This document shows positions 1-7,213 of a stretch of 11,528 nt of DNA, one piece after another. Every line of letters starts with the position of its first letter. The first letter of the stretch is position 1. This stretch comes from an uncultured Flavobacteriales bacterium. Its GTDB lineage: Bacteria; Bacteroidota; Bacteroidia; Flavobacteriales_D; Crocinitomicaceae. Under the pieces are notes generated by a model. The model was given only the letters and a program-made list of their open reading frames with translations. It ran no database searches and was not told where the DNA came from. The position numbers and the translations under genes were made by a program. The stretch covers positions 1 to 11,528 of the forward strand of contig CAIUKX010000366.1 in NCBI GenBank assembly GCA_903899795.1, read 5' to 3'.

Positions 1-851
1 CAGGTCGCCATTCGGTAGAATTGATGATTTCCGAAGACTATGACACGATTATAAAAATTGCGGAAGAAATCAATAATGATAATATAGAACGTAGGGTTCT
101 GGATCAGCAAATTACTTTTGAAGCACTTGAAATTATTGATCAGGATGAAAAATATGCTCATCGAAAGTCAACTGTTGTTTTCAATGAATCCTGGCACAAA
201 GGTGTTGTGGGTATCGTTGCTTCAAGATTGATAGAACGACATTTTCGTCCTACAATTGTTTTGACGGAATCAAACGGTTTGATTACAGGATCTGCTAGAA
301 CTGTCAATAATTTCGACATTCACGAGGCTCTGATCAAATGTGAAGATTTGCTGCAGCAGTTCGGCGGACATAAACATGCTGCAGGATTGACACTGGAAAT
401 AGATAATTTATTGAAATTTCAAGAGCGTTTTGAAGCTATTGTCAGTGAAACAATCTTGCCTGAAGACTTGGTTCCCGAAGAAAAAATTGATATTGAAATC
501 AGTTTCGATGAAATCTTTACGAGTGAAGAAAACCGAATGAAGATTCCGAGATTAAAACGGATTTTGAATCAATTGGAACCCCATGGTCCCGGAAACATGA
601 AACCCGTTTTCCTGACACGAAATGTTTTTACAACCGATTTCCGGATTCTAAAGGAAGTTCATTTAAAACTTTCCATTACACAACCGAACTGCGATGTTGT
701 GATGGAGGGAATAGCTTTCAATATGGTTGATAAAGTCGAATTGATCGCTCCGGGCATACCTTTTGATCTCATCTATACCTTGGAAACCAACAAATGGAAT
801 GATAGGGAAACCTTACAACTAAATATTAAAGACATTAGAGCAGTTGTTTAG
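1..851 (+). CDS. recJ: RecJ single-stranded-DNA exonuclease, C-terminal part (5' end outside window)
   Basis: RecJ is a cytoplasmic 5'-to-3' exonuclease specific for single-stranded DNA, used in recombination and mismatch repair. Only the C-terminal part is here. The reading frame is open to the left edge (first whole codon at base 3) and reads GRHSVEL before the first in-window start-like codons, so the TTG at 21 and ATG at 24 are internal. The DHHA1 domain is clear: the HKGVVGIVASRLIERHF segment, then the nucleic-acid-binding GGHKHAAGL motif about 120 residues in. The C-terminal beta-rich domain (LEPHGPGNMKPVF onward) follows and ends in TAG at 849-851. The DHH catalytic motifs must lie upstream. 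There is no sign of frameshift or decay. A 229-bp AT-rich gap separates it from the next gene. RecJ assignment is from family memory and is secure. Confidence 0.92.
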   Translation, partial: GRHSVELMISEDYDTIIKIAEEINNDNIERRVLDQQITFEALEIIDQDEKYAHRKSTVVFNESWHKGVVGIVASRLIERHFRPTIVLTESNGLITGSARTVNNFDIHEALIKCEDLLQQFGGHKHAAGLTLEIDNLLKFQERFEAIVSETILPEDLVPEEKIDIEISFDEIFTSEENRMKIPRLKRILNQLEPHGPGNMKPVFLTRNVFTTDFRILKEVHLKLSITQPNCDVVMEGIAFNMVDKVELIAPGIPFDLIYTLETNKWNDRETLQLNIKDIRAVV

Positions 852-903
852 CTTAAAAAGCAATAAAATAGTTTGAAAAATGATACAAAATTACCGCCTG
901 AAC

Positions 904-925
904 AACCCAATTTATAAATTGAGTT
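904..925. repeat. 22-bp imperfect AT-rich palindrome downstream of recJ
   Basis: The core CAATTTATAAATTG (908-921) is a perfect 14-bp palindrome. It extends to 22 bp with one mismatched pair (907/922). It sits 52 bp after the recJ stop. It could be a weak transcript-end hairpin or a protein-binding site. No T-run follows, so a standard intrinsic terminator is not supported. The rest of the recJ-phosphoesterase gap is AT-rich sequence in which I see no gene. Confidence 0.35.
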
Positions 926-1045
926 ACAATAGTATAACACCCTCATTATTTGTTAATTGTATAAAAATTTAAGATTAAATTTTACACCTAAATTATTTAT
1001 TATAAAATTAATACTAAACGGATTTACTAGCTGATTTAAAAGTTG

Positions 1046-1053
1046 TTGTTTTG
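1046..1053 (+). promoter_or_regulatory. Possible -7 promoter element for the secreted phosphoesterase
   Basis: TTGTTTTG differs at one position from the Bacteroidota -7 consensus TAnnTTTG. It would place the transcription start roughly 20 bases before the ATG at 1081. No TTG lies at the expected 17-23 bases upstream, so the support is weak. Confidence 0.25.
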
Positions 1054-1080
1054 CAGAGAATCTGTTAAAAAAACAACATC

Positions 1081-3855
1081 ATGAAAACTTTAATTTTAGT
1101 ATGTTTTGCACTTTTGGGTACAATCAAAATATACGCTCAAACACTTTATCCCTATTTACAAAGCATTCAGCCCAATTCGGTTTATGTTACGTGGAAAACC
1201 AGTTCAAACCCGCAAACTCTGGTAGAATATGGATTGACTCCAACGTCATTGGTAAATACCGTTAATGGAACGAATCAAATATGGACAGATAATGGTTATT
1301 CCAACAACTATTATTACCACTCAGCAAAAATGACTGGTTTGAATCCGAATACAAAGTATTATTATAAAATTACTACCGGTACTCAAACTTCCGCAGTATG
1401 TTCGTTTAAAACATTACCGTTGCCTGGACAGCCAGCAACAGCTGATGGAAAAATTCGGTTTTTGATCATGGGTGATAACCAAATCAAAGATGAGCCTCGT
1501 TACGACTCCTTGGTTTCATGTGCCAAACGAAAGATAGAACAAAAATATACCGGTGAACCGAATGATAATATTTCATTGACTTTCATGGTAGGTGATCAGG
1601 TCGATGTTGGTACACTTGATCATTATGAAAATGTCCATTTTGATAAAAACAAATTACTATCACCGTACATTCCAATTCAGACGACGGTTGGAAATCATGA
1701 ATTATACGGGACATTACAAATGACAGCATATTATAATCACTTTTACCTCGATTCACTTTCATATCAGGGAATCTATTCGGGAACAGAAAATTATTATGCA
1801 ATGCAGGCAGGACCGATTTTGTTCATCAGTATGACCACTGAGCACAGTAGTGTTAATGCTGCTCAATTAGCATGGCTTCAACAATTATTAACTGCTGCCG
1901 ATGCGGATACAACGGTGCAATGGATCATTTCATACGGCCATAGACCTTATCAGGCAGAACAGTATGTAGGTGATATTTCGACTTGGGTAAGGAATACAGC
2001 TGTTCCACTTTTAAAAACATCTCCAAAATATGTATTGCATATAGGTGCCCACCATCACTTGTATGCACGTGGGCAATTAAAAAATGAACCGGTTTATAAT
2101 GTCATTTCAGGAGGTACAGCCTGGGATCAGTATTGGGGAATGAGTACAGAACAAGATATGGATGATGTTCAAAAAACGTTGCCGCAATGGGCATATACAC
2201 TTCTGGAATTTGATGTCAACAATCAAACAATGGATGCTGAGACTTACTCAATAGGGAGTAAATATGCGTATCGAAATAACAAATTGATAGATATCTTTCA
2301 CAGATATAAAAACAAGCAGATTCCGAGCACGCCGACCTTAAATGCGATTCCTGATTCATTGTCATTGCCTTACACCATTGGTACAAGTGCTTTTAATTCA
2401 CCTGAAGGGGAATTGATGAACTCGACAGAATTTCAAATAGCGCAGAGTGCATCGTTTTCCAGCGCAGAAGTAGATGTTTTGAAGGATTTTGAAGATTTTT
2501 TCAGTCCTGCTGGAGCACCAGATACAACCAATGATTTAAATCTTGGTGTAAATATATTGAACTTGAATATGCAATCTACTGGTCCAACTTCACTGGTAAA
2601 CGGTTGGCACTATGTGAGAGCAAGACACAGAGATAGAAATATGGAATGGTCGAATTGGAGTCCGATCGATTCTTTTAAAGTGTACGGAAGTCAAAATGGA
2701 TTACCTGAATTGGCTACAGATACAACAGCTTACGAGTTGATAGATAGTGTTTATGTCACCTATTCCAATGGATTGAACGTACCTTATGATTGGATTGGAA
2801 TTTATCACAAAGGTGAAACACCCGGATCTGTTCCGGCAAGTGCATGGTCGTATACGTCAGGTGCATCTGGTGTTCTCCCCTTCAAATTAACCACAGCCGA
2901 TGAGTACTTTGTGGCCTATTTTACAGCCAATGGATATACGGAAGTAGCACCGAGAGATAGTTTTTATGTAGGACCAATTCCAGTCTTAACAAGCGATTTT
3001 CCTAATTATGCATCCGGTACAAATGTCAATATTTCGTATACCAACTGTCCAGGGTTTGCGCAAGATGGTATCAGAATCTATATAGTTGGTAAAATACCGG
3101 GCACCGATCCTTCAGCAGCGTTTTTATACACAACAGGAGCAAGTGGTGTCAAAACATTTACAGGACTTCCTGATGGTTATTACTTTGCAAATTATTATTT
3201 AAAAAACGGATATACAGCACCGGGGCAACGGATCTTTTTTTCAGTGGGAGATACAATCACACAACTTTGGATCAATAAATCTATTTATAATGTAGGGGAA
3301 TATATTGCGGCTACTTGGGTCGATGGTCCGGGTATTGTGAAAGACTGGTTAGGGATTTACGATACATTGGGTGTTCCAACTACAGGAAACATGGCTGTAC
3401 CTTATATTTCGTATACTTATTTTGGAGGAGTGCCTGCTGGCTCGATGAACATTGCTGATTCCTTACTTCCAAAACCTTCAACTGATTCACAGGCTTCGTT
3501 GGATACAGGTCGTTACTTTGTCGTAATGTTTACCAATGATTCATACACGGAGGTGTCTAACCGTTGTTATTTTCAAATCATCAATCAAGATGCTTCCACA
3601 GGTTTTGATGGAAAAGTAGATCCGCATAGTGTACAAGTATATCCGAATCCAACACAAGATAAATCCTACATCCAGTCCGATTATCCGATTGATAAAGTTG
3701 AATTATTGAATGAAGATGGTCAGACTGTCTTCTCATCGACTAACACAACAGGAAGTAGTTATACATTATTGCACAATGATTTACCTGCAGGCGTGTACTT
3801 TTTAAAGGTACATTCAAGGAAATTATTTACGTATAAAATCATCGTTACCAGATAA
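1081..3855 (+). CDS. Secreted PAP-like metallophosphoesterase with T9SS type A sorting domain
   Basis: This is a 924-residue exported calcineurin-like phosphoesterase. Residues 1-20 form a signal peptide ending IYAQ. Residues ~21-115 resemble the Fn3-like N-domain of purple acid phosphatases. The catalytic domain (~125-400) shows all five metal-site blocks: GDNQ (D132), GDQVD (D172), GNHE (N205, H206), YGH (H287) and GAHHH (H324, H326). The purple-acid-phosphatase tyrosine three residues after the motif-2 Asp is Asp175 here, so it is PAP-like rather than a true purple enzyme. An Fn3-like stretch (~435-540) is followed by three related modules carrying DWIGIY, DGIRIY and DWLGIY at residues 570, 662 and 755. 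The tail from VYPNP (residue 853) to the C-terminus is a T9SS type A sorting domain, so the product is probably secreted or surface-anchored. The substrate is unknown; phosphate or phosphodiester scavenging is inference. It appears monocistronic, with its own terminator. Confidence 0.88.
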   Translation: MKTLILVCFALLGTIKIYAQTLYPYLQSIQPNSVYVTWKTSSNPQTLVEYGLTPTSLVNTVNGTNQIWTDNGYSNNYYYHSAKMTGLNPNTKYYYKITTGTQTSAVCSFKTLPLPGQPATADGKIRFLIMGDNQIKDEPRYDSLVSCAKRKIEQKYTGEPNDNISLTFMVGDQVDVGTLDHYENVHFDKNKLLSPYIPIQTTVGNHELYGTLQMTAYYNHFYLDSLSYQGIYSGTENYYAMQAGPILFISMTTEHSSVNAAQLAWLQQLLTAADADTTVQWIISYGHRPYQAEQYVGDISTWVRNTAVPLLKTSPKYVLHIGAHHHLYARGQLKNEPVYNVISGGTAWDQYWGMSTEQDMDDVQKTLPQWAYTLLEFDVNNQTMDAETYSIGSKYAYRNNKLIDIFHRYKNKQIPSTPTLNAIPDSLSLPYTIGTSAFNSPEGELMNSTEFQIAQSASFSSAEVDVLKDFEDFFSPAGAPDTTNDLNLGVNILNLNMQSTGPTSLVNGWHYVRARHRDRNMEWSNWSPIDSFKVYGSQNGLPELATDTTAYELIDSVYVTYSNGLNVPYDWIGIYHKGETPGSVPASAWSYTSGASGVLPFKLTTADEYFVAYFTANGYTEVAPRDSFYVGPIPVLTSDFPNYASGTNVNISYTNCPGFAQDGIRIYIVGKIPGTDPSAAFLYTTGASGVKTFTGLPDGYYFANYYLKNGYTAPGQRIFFSVGDTITQLWINKSIYNVGEYIAATWVDGPGIVKDWLGIYDTLGVPTTGNMAVPYISYTYFGGVPAGSMNIADSLLPKPSTDSQASLDTGRYFVVMFTNDSYTEVSNRCYFQIINQDASTGFDGKVDPHSVQVYPNPTQDKSYIQSDYPIDKVELLNEDGQTVFSSTNTTGSSYTLLHNDLPAGVYFLKVHSRKLFTYKIIVTR

Positions 3856-3859
3856 ACTA

Positions 3860-3898
3860 AAAATCGGGTGTTATCCACAGAGGACAACACCCGATTTT
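3860..3898 (+). terminator. Strong intrinsic terminator after the phosphoesterase gene
   Basis: This is a 17-bp stem with one A/C mismatch (3873/3885) around a 5-base loop. It is GC-rich in the middle (ATCGGGTGTT pairing with AACACCCGAT) and flanked by AAAA on the left and TTTT on the right. It begins five bases after the TAA stop. The A/T flanks make it potentially bidirectional, so it may also stop transcripts from the convergent PLP-enzyme gene. Confidence 0.85.
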
Positions 3899-3957
3899 CA
3901 TTCATAGATTACAATAAAAGTGTAGTAGTAGTTTTAGTGTAATTTTTTATGTAATCT

Positions 3958-4071
3958 CTAAAAATTGCTTTTTCTTCGTTCAACTTCAAAATTAATATCC
4001 TCATTTACAAGTGTAAACTGCGGTCTTAATTTTTTGTTTGTCTCGAAATATCTAATTTTTAGAACTCCCAT
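3958..4071 (-). CDS. Possible 37-residue small protein downstream of the PLP enzyme
   Basis: This is a short open frame on the minus strand, starting MGVLKIRYFETNKKLRP and ending ERRKSNF before TAG. It starts 19 bases after the PLP-enzyme stop (4091). A purine-rich AGAAG lies directly before the ATG, and the terminator hairpin (3860-3898) lies beyond its end. The composition (charged, mixed, no low-complexity run) looks like protein, but 37 codons can arise by chance. I recognise no family. It could be a small co-transcribed protein, the remnant of a longer gene, or non-coding 3' sequence. Confidence 0.2.
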   Translation of the reverse strand: MGVLKIRYFETNKKLRPQFTLVNEDINFEVERRKSNF

Positions 4072-4090
4072 CTTCTGTAGCAATAACTCA

Positions 4091-5347
4091 TTAAATTGTC
4101 TTCAATGCTTGTTCGATATCAGCGATAATGTCGTTGTAATTTTCAACTCCTACTGAAAGGCGAACTAGTTTTTCAGAGATATGCATCACTTTTTTATCTT
4201 CTTCAGGAACATCAGCGTGTGTCATGGTTTGGGGATGTTCGGCCAAACTTTCGGTTCCGCCTAAACTCACTGCCAGTTTGATCAATTTTAAGGAATCTAA
4301 AAAAGCAAACGCTTCTTTCTCTCCACCTTTCACATCGAAAGCAATCATGGCTCCAGCTGAAGAATATTGTTTTTTGTAAATTTCTTTTTCACGTTTGGAT
4401 CCTCCATCGTTTATAAATCCCAGGTAATAGACTTTTTCAATTTTTTCATGATTTCTTAAATAATTAGCGACATATTTTGCATTTCTAGCTTGTTCATCCA
4501 TTCTCACTTTGAGTGTTTCAAGACTTCTCATCAGTAACCATCCTGTCCAGGGTCCTGCCATGTTTCCAAGGAAAGTTCTCAATCCTTTTACACGTCCCAT
4601 CAAAGCTTTTGATCCCAGACATGCACCGGCAATAACATCTGAGTGACCGCCAATGTATTTGGTTGCAGAATACAGAACCAAGTCAGCTCCATGTTTCAAA
4701 GGATGCTGCCAAATCGGACCCATGTAGGTATTATCAACTGATAGGACAACGGGTTTTTCTTCAGTTGAGAAATGATGCTTTATTTCAGCACACATTTCAA
4801 TATCAATGAGAACATTGGTAGGATTAGCTGGAGTTTCAATATGAATCATTGTCAAACGATCTGCTCGACCACTTTTTTCAATTCGCCCGATGATTTCCTT
4901 TTTCGAATCCGTTGCATGAAAACCGACTGCATGGATATTCATTTTTTTCAGGAAGTGATTGATGAAATGATCTGTTCCGCCATACACCGGCCGTGAATAC
5001 AACAACAAATCTCCGGGAGCCATGAATTCCATCAAGGCTGTTGAAATGGCTGACATTCCGCTTTCGAAAACAGCGCAATCTTCTGCACCATCCCATAAGC
5101 AAAGACGATTTTCCAGAATTTCCAGATCAGGATTGTTCAAACGGCTGTAGATCAGACCCAACTCTTCACCTTTGTCTTTTTCTCTTAACCCGTAAGCCAA
5201 TTGAAAAAATCGTTTTCCTTCCATTGCAGAATTGAAAACGAAGGTAGAAGTTTGGAAAATAGGACACTTCAAAGCGCCCTCAGACAGTGATGGTTTGTAA
5301 CCGTATGTCATCATCAAACTTTCGGGGTGCATTTTTGAGTAGTCCAT
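4091..5347 (-). CDS. PLP-dependent Cys/Met-metabolism enzyme (cystathionine gamma-synthase/lyase family)
   Basis: This is a 418-residue fold-type I PLP enzyme of the trans-sulfuration family, a soluble homotetramer in known members. Visible landmarks are YSRLNNP (Y67, R69, which contact the cofactor of the neighbouring subunit), SGMSAIS (96-102, phosphate loop), PVYGGT with Y122 stacking on the ring, DNTY (D205, pyridine nitrogen), and SATKYIGGHSD with Schiff-base Lys230. SLGGTESLAEHP and RLSVGVE near the C-terminus belong to the substrate-carboxylate side. Residues ~45-65 form a charged insertion before the YSR motif compared with common members. Position 124 is Gly, whereas classical methionine gamma-lyase has Cys there. 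The exact reaction (gamma-lyase, gamma-synthase or beta-lyase) cannot be settled from sequence. The divergent Lrp-type gene suggests control by an amino acid. The family call is firm; the activity is open. Confidence 0.9.
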   Translation of the reverse strand: MDYSKMHPESLMMTYGYKPSLSEGALKCPIFQTSTFVFNSAMEGKRFFQLAYGLREKDKGEELGLIYSRLNNPDLEILENRLCLWDGAEDCAVFESGMSAISTALMEFMAPGDLLLYSRPVYGGTDHFINHFLKKMNIHAVGFHATDSKKEIIGRIEKSGRADRLTMIHIETPANPTNVLIDIEMCAEIKHHFSTEEKPVVLSVDNTYMGPIWQHPLKHGADLVLYSATKYIGGHSDVIAGACLGSKALMGRVKGLRTFLGNMAGPWTGWLLMRSLETLKVRMDEQARNAKYVANYLRNHEKIEKVYYLGFINDGGSKREKEIYKKQYSSAGAMIAFDVKGGEKEAFAFLDSLKLIKLAVSLGGTESLAEHPQTMTHADVPEEDKKVMHISEKLVRLSVGVENYNDIIADIEQALKTI

Positions 5348-5373
5348 AAGAATATTGTTCTATGTGTATGAAT

Positions 5374-5381
5374 CAAAATTA
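5374..5381 (-). promoter_or_regulatory. -7 promoter element of the PLP-enzyme gene
   Basis: Read on the minus strand this is TAATTTTG, an exact match to the Bacteroidota -7 consensus TAnnTTTG. It lies 27 bases before the ATG at 5347, giving a short leader. No TTG is found at the normal -33 distance, which would fit a promoter needing help or a regulated one. One repeat unit (5381-5391) abuts its upstream edge. Confidence 0.5.
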
Positions 5382-5391
5382 TGCTAAATTC
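5381..5391 (+). repeat. Direct repeat copy 1, ATGCTAAATTC
   Basis: This 11-bp unit recurs exactly at 5451-5461, with starts 70 bp apart. This copy touches the -7 element of the PLP-enzyme gene. Two identical sites in a divergent enzyme/Lrp region are plausible regulator contacts, but AT-rich DNA also gives such repeats by chance. Confidence 0.4.
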
Positions 5392-5414
5392 TTTTTTGTT
5401 GTTAGATAGTAGAA

Positions 5415-5439
5415 AATAATTCTTATAAATAGAATAATT
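5415..5439. promoter_or_regulatory. Candidate Lrp-type operator (imperfect palindrome)
   Basis: The arms AATAATTCT (5415-5423) and AGAATAATT (5431-5439) are inverted repeats matching at 8 of 9 positions, separated by TATAAAT. The site lies in the middle of the region between the PLP enzyme and the Lrp/AsnC gene. Lrp-family proteins bind AT-rich palindromes of about this size and usually control themselves and a divergent neighbour. Binding is inferred, not shown. Confidence 0.4.
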
Positions 5440-5450
5440 GTAGTTTAATA

Positions 5451-5461
5451 ATGCTAAATTC
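5451..5461 (+). repeat. Direct repeat copy 2, ATGCTAAATTC
   Basis: This is the second exact copy of the 11-bp unit at 5381-5391. It overlaps TAAATTCG (5455-5462), a one-mismatch version of the TAnnTTTG -7 element in the direction of the Lrp gene. Each copy therefore touches a possible -7 element of one of the two divergent genes. Confidence 0.4.
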
Positions 5462-5496
5462 GATTCAAAATTTTCATAAAATAAGAAAACGATTCT

Positions 5497-5943
5497 ATGG
5501 CAGCAGAACTTGACGCAATTGATTTAGAGATTCTGGAATTATTATCCAAGAACGGAAAACTGGGTAACAAGGAAATTGCGGCCAAAATAGGTTTGTCAAC
5601 CACTCCAACTTTTGAGCGTATTCGTCGATTGGAGCGAAAAGGAATTATCAAAGGATACGTCGCAGTCTTGGACAAATCGAAAATCGGAAAAGGTTTGAAG
5701 GTTTTTTGTCAGGTTTCTTTAAAATCGCACAATGCAGAAATCATTGAAGGATTCGAAAAGGAAGTGGTGCATTTGAAAGAAGTGAGCGCTTGTTACCACA
5801 TTGCCGGCGATTTTGATTATTCGCTTTTTATTGAAGTAACAGACATGGAAGAATACCAAGTATTCTTGAAACAGAAGTTAGCGAATATTCCGAACATTGC
5901 GAATGTACAAACAGCTTTTGTCATGAGCACATTGAAGGGGTGA
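5497..5943 (+). CDS. Lrp/AsnC family transcriptional regulator
   Basis: This 148-residue protein has the usual family length. Residues ~5-55 hold the winged helix-turn-helix (LDAIDLEILELLSKNGK, then KEIAAKIGLSTTPTFERIRRL as the recognition unit). Residues ~65-145 form the RAM/AsnC ligand-binding domain, with the typical ACYHIAGDFDYSLFIEV strand-turn-strand. Such proteins act as dimers or octamers that sense an amino acid and regulate its metabolism. The gene is divergent from the PLP enzyme across 149 bp containing repeat and palindrome candidates. The likely job is control of that enzyme in response to a sulfur or other amino acid, which is inference from context. It converges on paaD with only 14 bp between the stops and no visible terminator. 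Confidence 0.9.
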   Translation: MAAELDAIDLEILELLSKNGKLGNKEIAAKIGLSTTPTFERIRRLERKGIIKGYVAVLDKSKIGKGLKVFCQVSLKSHNAEIIEGFEKEVVHLKEVSACYHIAGDFDYSLFIEVTDMEEYQVFLKQKLANIPNIANVQTAFVMSTLKG

Positions 5944-5957
5944 GAGAAGCAATTAAT

Positions 5958-6443
5958 TTACTTCAAACACTTAAAATAATCATACGGTTCTAAGCAATCG
6001 TTGCACTGATAATGTGCTTTGCAGGCTGTACTTCCGAATTGACTGATCATCCGGGTATTTCTGGATCCGCATTTAGGACAAGGAACAACGGTTGGCGCAG
6101 CGAATAAAACACTTTTATCGACTTCATCTTCAGGTGGTGCAATACCGTATTCCAGCAATTTTGCGCGACCGTTTTCAGTAATCCAATCAGTAGTCCATGC
6201 TGGGGAAAGTGTCAATTCAACTTTTACGTTCGGAACTCCTTTTTCATGTAGCTTAGAAATGATGTCTTCTTCGATGACTTTCATCGCTGGACAGCCACTA
6301 TATGTTGGTGTAATTACAACGGTACAAAGCTCATTTTCCAAAGAAATAGTCCGGATGACACCTAAGTCACCGATTGTTAAAACCGGAATTTCAGGATCAC
6401 TAACTTCTTCAAGGTACTTCCAAATGTCTTGTTCGCTTACCAT
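5958..6443 (-). CDS. paaD: PaaD, maturation factor of phenylacetyl-CoA epoxidase
   Basis: PaaD is a 161-residue protein of the MIP18/DUF59 family, required for active phenylacetyl-CoA epoxidase and thought to help its iron or Fe-S maturation. The N-terminal MIP18 domain shows DPEIPVL (16-22), DLGVI and TPTYSGCPAM with conserved Cys51. The C-terminal zinc-ribbon-like part, which separates PaaD from simple SUF-type MIP18 proteins, has C122-x2-C125, then C141, C147-x2-C150 and C159. Its ATG overlaps the end of paaC by 7 bases, indicating translational coupling as the last gene of paaABCD. Length and domain order are those of normal PaaD. Confidence 0.93.
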   Translation of the reverse strand: MVSEQDIWKYLEEVSDPEIPVLTIGDLGVIRTISLENELCTVVITPTYSGCPAMKVIEEDIISKLHEKGVPNVKVELTLSPAWTTDWITENGRAKLLEYGIAPPEDEVDKSVLFAAPTVVPCPKCGSRNTRMISQFGSTACKAHYQCNDCLEPYDYFKCLK

Positions 6444-7195
6444 TTCATATCGGGATATGCACGTTGCATGTATTGCAATTCAGCCAATAAATATCCCAAA
6501 TGTTCCGTGTGTCTGCCTGTTCTCCCACCTTCTTGTTTCCAATTATTGGTTGGAATCACAAGCCCTGCTTCAGCGAAAATGTCAGAAACAAAGAATGTCC
6601 ATTCGTTTTTGATTCCCTCCATTGAAGGAATAATACCTTCTTTTTCCAATAAAGCATCTACTTCATTAGCAAAGAAAATTTCATCCGTATATTTCCAAAG
6701 AGCATCCAACGAACTCTGAATACGGCTGTGTGAATCTTCTGTTCCGTCACCCAAACGAATCACCCATTCAGACGAATGTTTCAAGTGGTATTTAGTTTCT
6801 TTCAATGATTTAACTGCAATTGCGGACAATTGTTCATCTGTACTTTTTGAAAGTCGCGTTAATAATAATGTACGGTATGCATCAAACAGAAACTGGCGAA
6901 GAATCGTTTTACCGAAATCGCCGTTGGTTTGTTCTACCAGTAATAAATTCTTGTACTCACGATCATAACGCAGGAAAGCCAATGCATCACCATCTCGTCC
7001 TTTTCCTTCTAATTGACCGGCATAATCCAATAAATTAGTAGCTTGTCCGATGAGGTCCAAAGCAATATTTGTCAAGGCAATATCTTCTTCCAAAATAGGG
7101 CCATGACCACACCATTCTGAAACACGGTGACCTAAAATTAAACTATCGTCTCCTATGCGAAGAACGTATTCAAATAAAGCTTCTTTTGTTTCCAT
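6437..7195 (-). CDS. paaC: PaaC, structural subunit of phenylacetyl-CoA epoxidase
   Basis: PaaC is a 252-residue ferritin-like subunit. In characterised systems it pairs with PaaA and holds the complex together but has no productive di-iron site. Recognisable stretches are LILGHRVSEWCGHGPILEEDIALTNIALDLIGQA near the N-terminus, FLRYDREYKNLLLVEQ and the KETKYHLKHSSEWVIRLGDGT block typical of PaaC. It starts 18 bases after paaB and overlaps paaD by 7 bases. The size is in the family's normal range and there are no breaks. Confidence 0.94.
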   Translation of the reverse strand: METKEALFEYVLRIGDDSLILGHRVSEWCGHGPILEEDIALTNIALDLIGQATNLLDYAGQLEGKGRDGDALAFLRYDREYKNLLLVEQTNGDFGKTILRQFLFDAYRTLLLTRLSKSTDEQLSAIAVKSLKETKYHLKHSSEWVIRLGDGTEDSHSRIQSSLDALWKYTDEIFFANEVDALLEKEGIIPSMEGIKNEWTFFVSDIFAEAGLVIPTNNWKQEGGRTGRHTEHLGYLLAELQYMQRAYPDMKW

Positions 7196-7213
7196 TGTTT
7201 AATGTCTTAAAAA

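Noticed and set aside
851..865. Small GCTT/AAGC hairpin right after the recJ stop as a terminator
   Set aside because: Only a four-base stem of mixed pairs and no clear T-run follow it; too weak to call.
3965..4156. 63-codon plus-strand open frame overlapping the end of the PLP enzyme
   Set aside because: It runs antisense into a well-supported gene and shows Phe/Ser/Cys-rich, non-protein-like composition; I treat it as a shadow.
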